A DNA stretch of 10,166 bases from Thermoplasmata archaeon (GTDB taxonomy: Archaea; Thermoplasmatota; Thermoplasmata; Thermoplasmatales; Thermoplasmataceae), in contig JAJZLW010000001.1 of assembly GCA_021850505.1 (NCBI GenBank), forward strand, positions 1-10,166. The letters run 5' to 3'. The notes under the pieces are model-generated. The model was not told the origin of the DNA. It did no database searches and saw only the letters and a list, made by a program, of their open reading frames with translations. Of this stretch, positions 1 to 6,559 are shown one piece after another. Positions within the stretch are counted from its first letter, which is position 1; every line of letters begins with the position of its first letter. Position numbers and translations under genes: made by a program.

Positions 1-532
1 GGAGCAGGCCGCTTCCTATATCCTGGTATATCTGGTTTGATATGAGCACCGGTATACTGAAATCAGACGCAATTGAGATAAGAACGGAGAGCTGTTTCTG
101 AAAACCTAAAATCCTCGCCTGTGAATCACCGGTTGCTTCCAGCCTGAAATATTCAGTGAATGAATCAAGAACAACAGCGCCCGGCATCTTTGTCTTTTCA
201 AGGAGCTTCTGCACCTTAAGAAGTGACAATTCCTGATCCTCAAGACTGTTGATCCTGAACAGTGCTATCTCATCGTATATCTGTGGATCACTGATAGACA
301 TCTGCCTGAATCTTTCCGTCGAGAAACCCTCTGAATCAAGATAGTATACCTTCTTTCCTGATTTTGCCACGTTGATACTGAACTGCATGCAGATATTCGT
401 CTTCCCGGATCCCCCCTCCCCGTAGATCTCAGTTATTATTCCATTTTCAAGGCCGCCATTTAGCAATGAATCAATGCACCCAATTCCGAGAGCGGATTTG
501 ACCTGAACTGCACCAACCTCAATTTTTTGCAT
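1..532 (-). CDS. radB: RadB, RecA/RadA-family recombinase paralogue (C-terminus cut by window edge)
   Basis: I translated this gene by hand: 177 codons are visible before the left edge, so the C-terminus is missing. RadB is a euryarchaeal RadA paralogue thought to assist homologous recombination and repair. The Walker A motif GEGGSGKT lies at residues 38-45, the conserved DSEGF segment with its probable catalytic Glu at 66-70, and the Walker B strand GAVVLD at 118-123. An SNQ motif at 165-167 matches RecA-family core sequence. Only about 37 residues precede Walker A, so the N-terminal helix-hairpin-helix domain of RadA is absent, which separates RadB from RadA. The ATG at 532 has a TATA-like box about 25 nt upstream and no Shine-Dalgarno, which suggests a leaderless transcript. 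It lies 26 nt behind the HAD phosphatase gene on the same strand and could also be reached by read-through from proS. Family assignment is strong; its role is known from the family. Confidence 0.88.
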   Translation of the reverse strand, partial: MQKIEVGAVQVKSALGIGCIDSLLNGGLENGIITEIYGEGGSGKTNICMQFSINVAKSGKKVYYLDSEGFSTERFRQMSISDPQIYDEIALFRINSLEDQELSLLKVQKLLEKTKMPGAVVLDSFTEYFRLEATGDSQARILGFQKQLSVLISIASDFSIPVLISNQIYQDIGSGLL

Positions 533-551
533 TTTATCGTATTATACAGAC

Positions 552-562
552 AATATATTTAA
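552..562 (-). promoter_or_regulatory. TATA box of radB
   Basis: Read on the minus strand this is TTAAATATATT, centred about 25 nt upstream of the radB ATG at 532. That spacing puts the transcription start at or next to the start codon. The box includes the TAA stop of the preceding phosphatase gene (559-561). Confidence 0.55.
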
Positions 563-1221
563 CTCTGGCTATTTCGCAAAATTGATTTGGCAAGGTACAG
601 AAAGTCCTCTGAATAAATGATTAGATCTGATTCTGAAATGATTTCTGGTTGATTCGGGTTATATGCAATATTTAATCCTGAGAGCGGGAACATCCTTGCA
701 TCAAAATCTGAGTCCCCGATCGAAATTGTGTCTTCTGGAGAAATTCCAAGTATATCCTGTACTTTCATCAGAGTCTTTTCCTTCTCACGCGGTATCACGT
801 TCACCCTTCCCTGTGGTATAATATAATTTTCTTGGTCGGTTCCTATCTCATTGCTGAAAACAAGATCAAATTTGAATGATCTGGATATTATTTCAGTCAA
901 CCATGAAATTCCACCAGATATTACAACTATGGTAAAGCCAGATTTCCTCAGAAGTTCTAAACCTGAAAAAAGATTGTCCATCAACGGAATCCTCTCCAGG
1001 AGGGAAACTATATAGTCCTTTTTCAGTTTGTTGTATTTATCAATCCAGAGGCTGACATCAGCAGAAAGGAATTCTGAATATGGAAGTTGCCCTGCCCTAT
1101 ACCTTGCGTATATCGCAGAATTGTCAACACCGAAAATTTTGTGAAGATAACCCCAGCTGCTTGGATGCTTTGTCAGAACGCCATCCATGTCGGTTGCTAT
1201 CAATTTTTTTTCTGCCTGCAT
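559..1221 (-). CDS. HAD-superfamily phosphatase, phosphoserine-phosphatase-like
   Basis: This 220-residue protein is a probable cytosolic phosphomonoesterase of the HAD subfamily with an inserted helical cap, resembling archaeal SerB-type enzymes. Motif I is DMDGVLT, with nucleophile Asp11 and acid/base Asp13. Motif II is the SGG at 102-104, motif III a lysine in REKEK (K147 or K149), and motif IV GDSDFD with Asp170 and Asp174. The cap lies between motifs I and II, about residues 20-80. The frame stays open for 51 codons upstream, but that part lies inside proS and does not resemble a HAD protein. The ATG at 1221 starts one nucleotide after the proS stop, ten residues before motif I, with AAGGA at a 9-nt spacing, so I chose it. 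It is probably co-transcribed with proS. Substrate is uncertain: phosphoserine is possible, but other small phosphate esters are equally compatible. Confidence 0.85.
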   Translation of the reverse strand: MQAEKKLIATDMDGVLTKHPSSWGYLHKIFGVDNSAIYARYRAGQLPYSEFLSADVSLWIDKYNKLKKDYIVSLLERIPLMDNLFSGLELLRKSGFTIVVISGGISWLTEIISRSFKFDLVFSNEIGTDQENYIIPQGRVNVIPREKEKTLMKVQDILGISPEDTISIGDSDFDARMFPLSGLNIAYNPNQPEIISESDLIIYSEDFLYLAKSILRNSQS

Positions 1222-1222
1222 C

Positions 1223-2620
1223 CTAGTATGTCCTTGCAAAATTAGCTGGGAATCCTGGTGAACCGCAGACCACACATCTGCCTGACCCCTTTTTACCATG
1301 TGGCGTACCAAGGCACACGAGTTCTGTTTCCGCTTCGATCTTGTCGGAGCATTCTCTGGATCCGCACCAGGCAATCTGAATCATCCCCTTCAGGTTTTTG
1401 GCCTCTTCAAGAGAAGTTGCCTTGAATGTCATTTTCTTCACAGTCTCTTCTGCCCTCTTTTTTAATTCAATTTGCATAAGATCCAGTGCTTCCCCGACCT
1501 TAACGACCGCCTCCTGAAGATCTATTTTTGAGCGCCTGCCCGTATGCCTAGGAACAATTGTTACATAAGAATTCTCAGTTTCCCTGGAACCTATCTCTAT
1601 CCTCAGTGGAACGCCTTTCATTTCCCAGTCATTGTATTTGAAACCAGGAGTATAATTATCCCTGTCATCCAGGCTGACCCTGATCCCTGAATTTACGAGC
1701 ATATCCCTTACCTTTGTGCAAAATGAGTTGATATTCTCATTTTCGCCTGGTATAGGAACGATCACCGCCTGGACAGGTGCTACCTCTGGAGGAAGTATAA
1801 GGCCCTTGTCGTCTCCATGTGTAAATATTATTGCAGCAATAAGCCTGGAGCTCATTCCGTAGGTTGTTTGCGAAACATATTTTCTCTCTCCGTTGACATC
1901 GGAATAAGATATTCCATAATTTTTTGAAAAATTCTCTCCATACTGATGTATTGTACCGATCTGAAGGCTCCTGCCGCTAGAAAGTATGAGATCAAATGCA
2001 AGCGAATACATTGCACCCGGGAATTTATCCCAGTCCGGCCTGCGATTAATCGTAAATGGCAAACAGAGTGCTTCAGTTAATTCATGCATCATCCCGATGT
2101 AATCATCCATCTGCCTCTCGGCGTCATCAAAGTCAACATGCGCAGTATGTGCTTCGAAGAAATGTATTTCCCGGTCACGAATGAATGCCCTTGTGTGTTT
2201 TGTCTCATACCTGTATGTTGAAACTATCTGATAAATTTTAAGCGGCAGATCTCCGTGAGTCCTGATCCAGAGAGGAAACATGGAATACATTGCAGCCTCA
2301 CTGGTAGGCCTCAAAGCCATCTCGTCCTCCAGTTTGTCGTTCCCTCCTTTTGTTACCCAGAAGACCTGTGACTCGAAACCCTTCACATGCTCGAATTCAA
2401 CTGACAACTGCGACCTGCTTATCAAGAGTGGAAACTGGACCTCCTGAAGGCCATGTGCATTAACAGCTTCTCTTATAGCATCATCAATAAGTTTCACGAC
2501 CTTGAAGCCATATGGAGGCAAAACATTCATGCCCTTGACCGGATATCTTTTGTCAACGAGCCCTGAAAGTTCTATTATTTCGTTATACCATTCACTGGAA
2601 TCAGTCTTTTTGTTGATCAT
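1223..2620 (-). CDS. proS: Prolyl-tRNA synthetase, archaeal/eukaryotic type
   Basis: This is a complete 465-residue class II aminoacyl-tRNA synthetase that charges tRNA-Pro with proline in the cytosol. Motif 1 surrounds Pro64 (VQFPLLIS). The RPTSE proline/ATP site lies at 104-108, motif 2 at about 143-158 (TRAFIRDREIHFFEAH), and motif 3 at 255-265 (GMSSRLIAAII). The anticodon-binding domain spans about 280-385. A C-terminal zinc-type domain carries Cys419, Cys424, Cys449 and Cys452, and the chain ends in tyrosine; both features mark the archaeal/eukaryotic form, which lacks the bacterial editing insertion. The length is normal for that form. The ATG at 2620 follows an AT-rich TATA-like element at about -26 with no strong Shine-Dalgarno, so the mRNA is probably leaderless. 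It leads a minus-strand unit with the HAD phosphatase one nucleotide behind, and diverges from the methyltransferase gene. Confidence 0.96.
   Translation of the reverse strand: MINKKTDSSEWYNEIIELSGLVDKRYPVKGMNVLPPYGFKVVKLIDDAIREAVNAHGLQEVQFPLLISRSQLSVEFEHVKGFESQVFWVTKGGNDKLEDEMALRPTSEAAMYSMFPLWIRTHGDLPLKIYQIVSTYRYETKHTRAFIRDREIHFFEAHTAHVDFDDAERQMDDYIGMMHELTEALCLPFTINRRPDWDKFPGAMYSLAFDLILSSGRSLQIGTIHQYGENFSKNYGISYSDVNGERKYVSQTTYGMSSRLIAAIIFTHGDDKGLILPPEVAPVQAVIVPIPGENENINSFCTKVRDMLVNSGIRVSLDDRDNYTPGFKYNDWEMKGVPLRIEIGSRETENSYVTIVPRHTGRRSKIDLQEAVVKVGEALDLMQIELKKRAEETVKKMTFKATSLEEAKNLKGMIQIAWCGSRECSDKIEAETELVCLGTPHGKKGSGRCVVCGSPGFPANFARTY
1231..1235 (-). promoter_or_regulatory. Shine-Dalgarno of the HAD phosphatase gene
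   Basis: AAGGA on the minus strand, 9 nt before the ATG at 1221 and inside the last codons of proS. It supports the short start over the long open frame that extends back into proS. Confidence 0.5.
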
Positions 2621-2641
2621 CCTTGCCGCTCATTCTAATGG

Positions 2642-2651
2642 CATATTTGAG
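2642..2651 (-). promoter_or_regulatory. Probable TATA box of proS
   Basis: TCAAATATGC on the minus strand, centred about 26 nt before the proS ATG. It is a weak match to the archaeal consensus, but its spacing agrees with the other leaderless genes here. Confidence 0.4.
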
Positions 2652-2802
2652 ATTTAGCAGTTTTGCTTCCCAACGGAACTGAGAGGAGAAGGATTGTATG
2701 TTTATGCCTGTCAATAAATGGATATTTTTTAGAAATCGGATCTGATACACAGCCATATGAAATATTGAGATGAGCTTTGAGATTCAATACAGAAAAATGT
2801 TA

Positions 2803-2807
2803 AGGAG
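2803..2807 (+). promoter_or_regulatory. Shine-Dalgarno-like AGGAG upstream of the methyltransferase
   Basis: AGGAG lies 12 nt before an ATG at 2820 that opens a six-codon frame (MFQCLI, stop TAA 2838-2840), and 20 nt before the GTG at 2828 that begins the methyltransferase frame. Its placement suits the minicistron better than the GTG and leaves the true methyltransferase start open (GTG 2828 or ATG 2846). Confidence 0.4.
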
Positions 2808-2827
2808 TCCATAGCAATAATGTTTCA

Positions 2828-3619
2828 GTGCCTTATCTAAGACTGATGAAATATCCCGGGGCTAAGTTCACCATAATTCCTGTGATCGAAGATATCTTCA
2901 GATCTTCTAATTGTGAGGTATTCGTGGACGCTTTTGGGGGATCTGGATCTGTACTGCTTAATATACCTTCCAAAATGCCTGTCTACAACGACATAAATAG
3001 TGACCTTGTAGCGGTGTTTTCCACAATTAAACATCATACTTTTGAATTCAAGTCAGCTTTAAAAAGGGAAGTGTCTGATATTTTAAATACTTCAGGAAAA
3101 GGGGTAAATTCTAAAAGAGGGGCAGTGTCGAAAAGAGAAATGAATGCAATAGAAAAGGCAGTAAATTACGTAGTGTCGTTCTCGACATCGTTTGGAGGGA
3201 TGGGTAGAACTTATTCTACTGGAAAAGAAAAGGCCTATAAGGCGTACCTAAAAAGAACGCTTGAAATCTATGACGATATTTCAAAAAACATATCTGGCTG
3301 GACGATACATAATATAGATTTCAGAGAACTGATCTCGAAGTATGATAAAACTGGGACTTTCTTCTTTTTTGATCCTCCATATCCAGGTAAGATATGGTAT
3401 GATTACGATTTCAGGGAAACGGATTTCGCTGACCTGGCTGAACTGATTAAAACACTTAAGGGAAAGTACCTGTTGACACTGAACAGTAAGGATGAGACCC
3501 TTTTTGATATCTTCGGAAACCCGACGTTCATTAGAAGTTATGAAAACGAGAATGGCAAAAAACTACCAGATTCGAAGAAATACAGGTATAAGGCCTTTTA
3601 TACAAACGTTAAAAGATGA
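2828..3619 (+). CDS. D12-class (Dam-like) adenine-N6 DNA methyltransferase, orphan
   Basis: This 263-residue protein transfers a methyl group from S-adenosylmethionine to adenine N6 in DNA. The motifs run in the alpha/D12 order. KYPGAK at 8-13 is motif X. FVDAFGGSG at 32-40 is the SAM-binding motif I, and YNDIN at 53-57 supplies the ribose-contacting Asp55. DPPY at 182-185 is catalytic motif IV. The stretch between about 60 and 165, including an SF...GGMGR segment at 120-127, is the probable target-recognition region. Length is normal. The start is GTG at 2828, giving seven residues before motif X as in relatives; ATG at 2846 is the alternative. No restriction endonuclease gene is adjacent, so it looks like an orphan enzyme. 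Its composition is visibly more AT-rich than proS or the M20 gene, which suggests horizontal acquisition. The recognition site cannot be read from the sequence. Confidence 0.9.
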   Translation: MPYLRLMKYPGAKFTIIPVIEDIFRSSNCEVFVDAFGGSGSVLLNIPSKMPVYNDINSDLVAVFSTIKHHTFEFKSALKREVSDILNTSGKGVNSKRGAVSKREMNAIEKAVNYVVSFSTSFGGMGRTYSTGKEKAYKAYLKRTLEIYDDISKNISGWTIHNIDFRELISKYDKTGTFFFFDPPYPGKIWYDYDFRETDFADLAELIKTLKGKYLLTLNSKDETLFDIFGNPTFIRSYENENGKKLPDSKKYRYKAFYTNVKR

Positions 3620-3676
3620 CAGTGTATCCATTCACGCAGTCAGGAGAATGAATATTTGGAAAACCTCACAAAAACA

Positions 3677-3686
3677 TTTATATAAA
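3677..3686 (+). promoter_or_regulatory. TATA box of the small membrane protein gene
   Basis: TTTATATAAA, one of the best TATA matches in the window, is centred about 25 nt before the ATG at 3706. An A-rich stretch upstream could serve as the BRE. It gives the 69-aa gene its own promoter and a leaderless mRNA. Confidence 0.65.
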
Positions 3687-3705
3687 AATAACCAGTAGTG
3701 CATTC

Positions 3706-3915
3706 ATGAAATATTTTGAGGCAATATCGGTCGCATCCTTCATTTTAGGTGGGATTTCACTCATTCTGTTTAATGTTAGTTTTTATACCAGTAACGGCTA
3801 CATTGACATGTATTCATCAAATGGTATTTCAGTGTTCTTCTTTGTTGTAGCCATCGTTTTTGGGGTTTTAGGATTGGTTGACAGAAAGCTGAGCAGATCT
3901 TCATCCTCAGATTAA
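3706..3915 (+). CDS. Small two-helix membrane protein, function unknown
   Basis: I do not recognise a family for this 69-residue protein. It has two strongly hydrophobic segments, about residues 7-27 and 43-60, which read as transmembrane helices. They are joined by a short polar loop (residues 29-41) rich in Ser, Tyr, Asn and Gly. The C-terminus is short and charged, then serine-rich (DRKLSRSSSSD), and probably cytosolic by the positive-inside rule. There is no cysteine, so no lipobox. That it is a gene is supported by the strong TATA box 25 nt upstream, the Phe/Ile/Val-rich composition of both segments, and the lack of a competing frame. It lies 86 nt behind the methyltransferase and 93 nt before the M20 gene, each with its own promoter, so there is no operon evidence linking them. 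Confidence 0.7.
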   Translation: MKYFEAISVASFILGGISLILFNVSFYTSNGYIDMYSSNGISVFFFVVAIVFGVLGLVDRKLSRSSSSD

Positions 3916-3931
3916 TTATTAACCTAATCAA

Positions 3932-3948
3932 AAGTCTACATTAGACTT
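3932..3948 (+). repeat. Perfect 7-bp inverted repeat with 3-nt loop
   Basis: AAGTCTA-CAT-TAGACTT is a perfect inverted repeat 17-33 nt after the small membrane protein gene and about 28 nt upstream of the TATA element of the M20 gene. It could be an operator for the M20 promoter or a transcript 3'-end hairpin. No T-run follows it, which makes a terminator less likely. A wider 7-bp inverted pair (TTAACCT 3919-3925, AGGTTAA 3973-3979) encloses it but may be chance in AT-rich DNA. Confidence 0.5.
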
Positions 3949-3975
3949 GGTCAAATGGAAACTCTAAATTTCAGG

Positions 3976-3990
3976 TTAAATTATTATATT
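3976..3990 (+). promoter_or_regulatory. TATA region of the M20 gene
   Basis: TTAAATTATTATATT is centred about 26 nt before the ATG at 4009, and no Shine-Dalgarno precedes the start, so the mRNA is probably leaderless. Confidence 0.5.
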
Positions 3991-4008
3991 CTCGTATATT
4001 GAACTGTT

Positions 4009-5205
4009 ATGGCAGTTGCGGTAGAGAATGAAGATACAGAATTTGTAATTAAAATGCTCAGGAGACTGATTCCGATAAAATCAATATCTCCATCTTCCGG
4101 TGGCGAAGGAGAAGGCGCGAAGGCCGATGAATTATGCAATATACTCAGGGAAATGGGATTCGAAAACTATAACAGATATGATACTACTGATAGTTCAGGG
4201 AAAAAGAGATCAAGCATTGTTCTCAAGATCGGTAACAAGGATAAGACTCTCTGGCTGGTATCTCACATAGACACTGTTCCAGAGGGATCACCGGAGCTCT
4301 GGACTAGGCCGCCATTCACTGCAACTATCGAAGGCAACAGGGTGTATGGAAGGGGGGCTGCAGACAACGGAGAGGGCATACTATCATCTCTCCTTATCCT
4401 GAAGCACCTTGATCAGTCAAGGATGAAATACAACCTTGGTTTGGTATTTGTGGCCGATGAGGAAACTGGAAGTGAATATGGTATTTCTCACCTACTCACC
4501 AAGAACATCTTCTCCGAAAATGATCTCGTTGTAGTACCGGATTCCGGTACTCCAGATGGCCTTATTATAGAGATTGCAGAAAAGAGCATACTCTGGATAC
4601 AGTTTACCTTTGAAGGGAAACAGGGACATGCAAGCAGGCCGGATCTTGCACTGAATGCAACGAGTAACGCAATGGCATTTTTAACAATGCTTGACGAACA
4701 GCTTCATTCCACCTTCGCAGATTCGGATGAAACTTTTGAGTACCCCAAATCAACCTTCGCCATAACAAAACATGAAAAAAATGTTGAAAATATCAATACA
4801 ATTCCCGGAAAGGACGTCTTCTTTATGGATTGCAGGGTTCTTCCAAAATATGACCTGGATCTTCTCATGGATTTCATGAGAGAGAAGGCTACAGAATTCA
4901 CAAACAGGACGGGAATTAAGATAAATATAAAGCCAGTCCAGAAAGAACAGGCGCCTCACCCTACATCCACGAATTCAGAGGTATACAAGATTCTCAACGA
5001 GACAATAAAGAAGATTCTTGGCAAAGAAGGAAAACCGATTGGCATCGGTGGAGGTACGTGTGCGGCCTTTTTCAGGAGAAAGGGCATCAATGCCGTGGTG
5101 TGGGGGATATCAGCTCCAGAATCCTACCACAAGCCGGATGAGTTTGTGGTCATCGATTACATAATAAAGGCAGCTGAAGTAGAAGAGAACATGCTGTATG
5201 ATTAA
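4009..5205 (+). CDS. M20-family zinc metallopeptidase/deacylase (ArgE/DapE/CPG2-like)
   Basis: This complete 398-residue protein is a probable cytosolic, two-zinc amidohydrolase that cleaves a peptide or N-acyl amino-acid bond. The metal-site motifs are intact: SHIDTVPEG with His86 and Asp88, the bridging Asp119 in GRGAADN, the catalytic Glu151 and metal-binding Glu152 in DEETGS, Asp178 in VVPDSG, and His374 in YHKPDE. The dimerisation/lid domain is inserted at about 190-300, with His207 (GKQGHASRP) at the position used by partner-subunit histidines in M20 dimers. A glycine-rich GIGGGTCA segment at 345-352 belongs to the second catalytic half. Length is typical. Relatives are variously annotated as succinyl-diaminopimelate desuccinylase, acetylornithine deacetylase or carboxypeptidase. 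No lysine or arginine biosynthesis genes are nearby to choose between them, so I give no symbol. Its stop codon overlaps that of the convergent nadM. Confidence 0.92.
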   Translation: MAVAVENEDTEFVIKMLRRLIPIKSISPSSGGEGEGAKADELCNILREMGFENYNRYDTTDSSGKKRSSIVLKIGNKDKTLWLVSHIDTVPEGSPELWTRPPFTATIEGNRVYGRGAADNGEGILSSLLILKHLDQSRMKYNLGLVFVADEETGSEYGISHLLTKNIFSENDLVVVPDSGTPDGLIIEIAEKSILWIQFTFEGKQGHASRPDLALNATSNAMAFLTMLDEQLHSTFADSDETFEYPKSTFAITKHEKNVENINTIPGKDVFFMDCRVLPKYDLDLLMDFMREKATEFTNRTGIKINIKPVQKEQAPHPTSTNSEVYKILNETIKKILGKEGKPIGIGGGTCAAFFRRKGINAVVWGISAPESYHKPDEFVVIDYIIKAAEVEENMLYD

Positions 5206-5714
5206 TCCTCATCTGAGACCGAAAGGTCTTTCAGCCTCTGTATGCCGTCTATATCCATGATTACCTTTGCGACTGCAGACGGCACAAGGTGCTCCCATTT
5301 TTCTCCATTCAGCATTTTTTCCCTTATTCTTGTGCCTGACCAGTCGGACCTGTTAAGCAGACCAAATGATTCCACCTTATAGTTCTTCTCGCTGAAAAGC
5401 CTCTTAACGAGTGGATTGTTGGTGAATACCTTGTCGAATTTTGGAGTGAGTGCTTCAACGTGTGCAACCCAGAGCGGATTTGAATTTACGTCTTCTATCG
5501 GGACAAGATAGAAATTCTCGACCTTCGCCTCTTCAAGTGCCGATGAAATCATCAGGTGTCTCTCTCCAGCCGTGAAGGGATCCTTCAGTGTGTGCGAATA
5601 CTGGGCACTTCCAATTCCTATTATAACTGAGAAATTTTCCTTAATTATTGATTTTATGACCTCAAAGTGCCCGTTATGAAATGGCTGGAACCTACCAACG
5701 ATTAAAGCTCGCAT
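5202..5714 (-). CDS. nadM: Nicotinamide-nucleotide adenylyltransferase, archaeal NadM type
   Basis: This 170-residue enzyme condenses NMN with ATP to give NAD+ and pyrophosphate, the last common step of NAD synthesis and salvage in the cytosol. It is a single-domain nucleotidyltransferase. GRFQPFHNGH at 7-16 is the HxGH-type ATP-binding motif. GSAQ at 35-38 and the FTAGER segment at 47-52 are typical of archaeal NMN adenylyltransferases. SGTRIREKM at 126-134 corresponds to the second phosphate-binding motif (ISSTxxR in other families). Length matches the archaeal family. The ATG at 5714 is followed directly by the first beta-strand and has a clear TATA box at about -25 with no Shine-Dalgarno, implying a leaderless mRNA. 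It lies 41 nt behind the exporter permease gene, and its 3' end overlaps the M20 gene tail to tail. Confidence 0.94.
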   Translation of the reverse strand: MRALIVGRFQPFHNGHFEVIKSIIKENFSVIIGIGSAQYSHTLKDPFTAGERHLMISSALEEAKVENFYLVPIEDVNSNPLWVAHVEALTPKFDKVFTNNPLVKRLFSEKNYKVESFGLLNRSDWSGTRIREKMLNGEKWEHLVPSAVAKVIMDIDGIQRLKDLSVSDED

Positions 5715-5732
5715 TTATCGTATATGAGATGG

Positions 5733-5744
5733 AATAATATAAAA
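5733..5744 (-). promoter_or_regulatory. TATA box of nadM
   Basis: TTTTATATTATT on the minus strand, centred about 25 nt before the nadM ATG. It fills most of the 41-nt gap after the permease gene, so nadM need not depend on read-through from the exporter operon. Confidence 0.6.
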
Positions 5745-5755
5745 TTAGGTTAGAA

Positions 5756-6559
5756 TCAGTCTCTTATTTCCTTTTCTGCCAGGAATGCGGTAAGCATGAT
5801 CATAAATGTAGCAAGTATCGCGAGCCCCCCCAACCATACGCCGACCTGGTCCCATTGCGAAAGCGTTAGTGAACCGTTTATTATAACCATCCTGATGGCT
5901 TCGGCAGACCATGAGACTGGGTTGTATTTTGCGACGTTGGAGAGCCATGATGCCATCATTGCAGGCGAAAACATTGCATAACTTACAAACAATAGCGGTA
6001 AGTTAACAAGGTTTACTATACCGAATATTGAATTCATATTTGTCATCCTTATTGCTATTGCACTGAATATTGATGCAAATATGAACGATACAAGTACTAT
6101 CGCAGTTACTACGACAAGGACGTCGAGAACCGTGAAACCATGCACAAATTTAAGCCCGTTTGGGATCAATAAAGCGGCAACTACGAGTATAAGTGCCTGG
6201 GGAAGCACACGGATTGTTGCAGAAATGATCTTGGAGAAAACAATTGAACTTCTCCTTATTGGCGATGCCAGAAATCTGCCCATTGGCCCAAGCCTTCTGT
6301 CAAATATTATATTCGTGCCGGCAAACATCGCAGTGAATAAACCTGTTATTGTAAGTACCCCGCCGACGATGTATGTGATATAATCTGGAGCCCCGTCAAG
6401 TATCGCCGTAGACGCAGACGGGAAAAATTTTGTGATATCAAAAGCACTGCCAAATAGTGCAATCCAGAAGAATGGCTGGATAAGTCCAGTGATGAAGAAA
6501 ACAGGGTTTCTGTACCATTTCTTTAGTTCCCTGACAGTCAATGGCCCAATGCCGCTCAT
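5756..6559 (-). CDS. ABC-2 type exporter permease (DrrB-like)
   Basis: This 267-residue integral membrane protein is the probable membrane half of an ABC exporter whose ATPase is the overlapping upstream gene. Six hydrophobic segments are visible at about residues 19-38, 62-83, 116-134, 145-170, 176-197 and 238-262. A cytosolic loop at about 87-110 (FDRRLGPMGRFLASPI and following) is the conserved coupling region of ABC-2 permeases, and SYAMFSPA at 193-200 corresponds to the family's signature near the fifth helix. Length is usual for DrrB-like proteins. Its ATG overlaps the ATPase stop codon in an ATGA arrangement (6556-6559), and a strong AGGAGGG lies 8 nt upstream, so translation is probably coupled. 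It is the third gene of the padR operon. The substrate is unknown; drugs, lipids or other hydrophobic compounds are typical for the family. Confidence 0.92.
   Translation of the reverse strand: MSGIGPLTVRELKKWYRNPVFFITGLIQPFFWIALFGSAFDITKFFPSASTAILDGAPDYITYIVGGVLTITGLFTAMFAGTNIIFDRRLGPMGRFLASPIRRSSIVFSKIISATIRVLPQALILVVAALLIPNGLKFVHGFTVLDVLVVVTAIVLVSFIFASIFSAIAIRMTNMNSIFGIVNLVNLPLLFVSYAMFSPAMMASWLSNVAKYNPVSWSAEAIRMVIINGSLTLSQWDQVGVWLGGLAILATFMIMLTAFLAEKEIRD

Noticed and set aside
1222..1374. 51-codon N-terminal extension of the HAD phosphatase frame
   Set aside because: It lies wholly inside the 3' end of proS, has no HAD similarity, and a better ATG with a Shine-Dalgarno begins ten residues before motif I.
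2828..3619. Restriction-modification system
   Set aside because: No endonuclease or specificity-subunit gene is present on either side; only the methyltransferase can be supported.
3492..3698. 68-codon open frame overlapping the end of the methyltransferase gene
   Set aside because: It shares DNA with the coding frame of the methyltransferase 3' end, has no domain signal, and no promoter or Shine-Dalgarno of its own.
6081..6383. 100-codon open frame antisense to the ABC permease
   Set aside because: It is a shadow of the hydrophobic permease codons: Thr/Ile-rich low-complexity product, no initiation signals, and the opposite strand is clearly coding.
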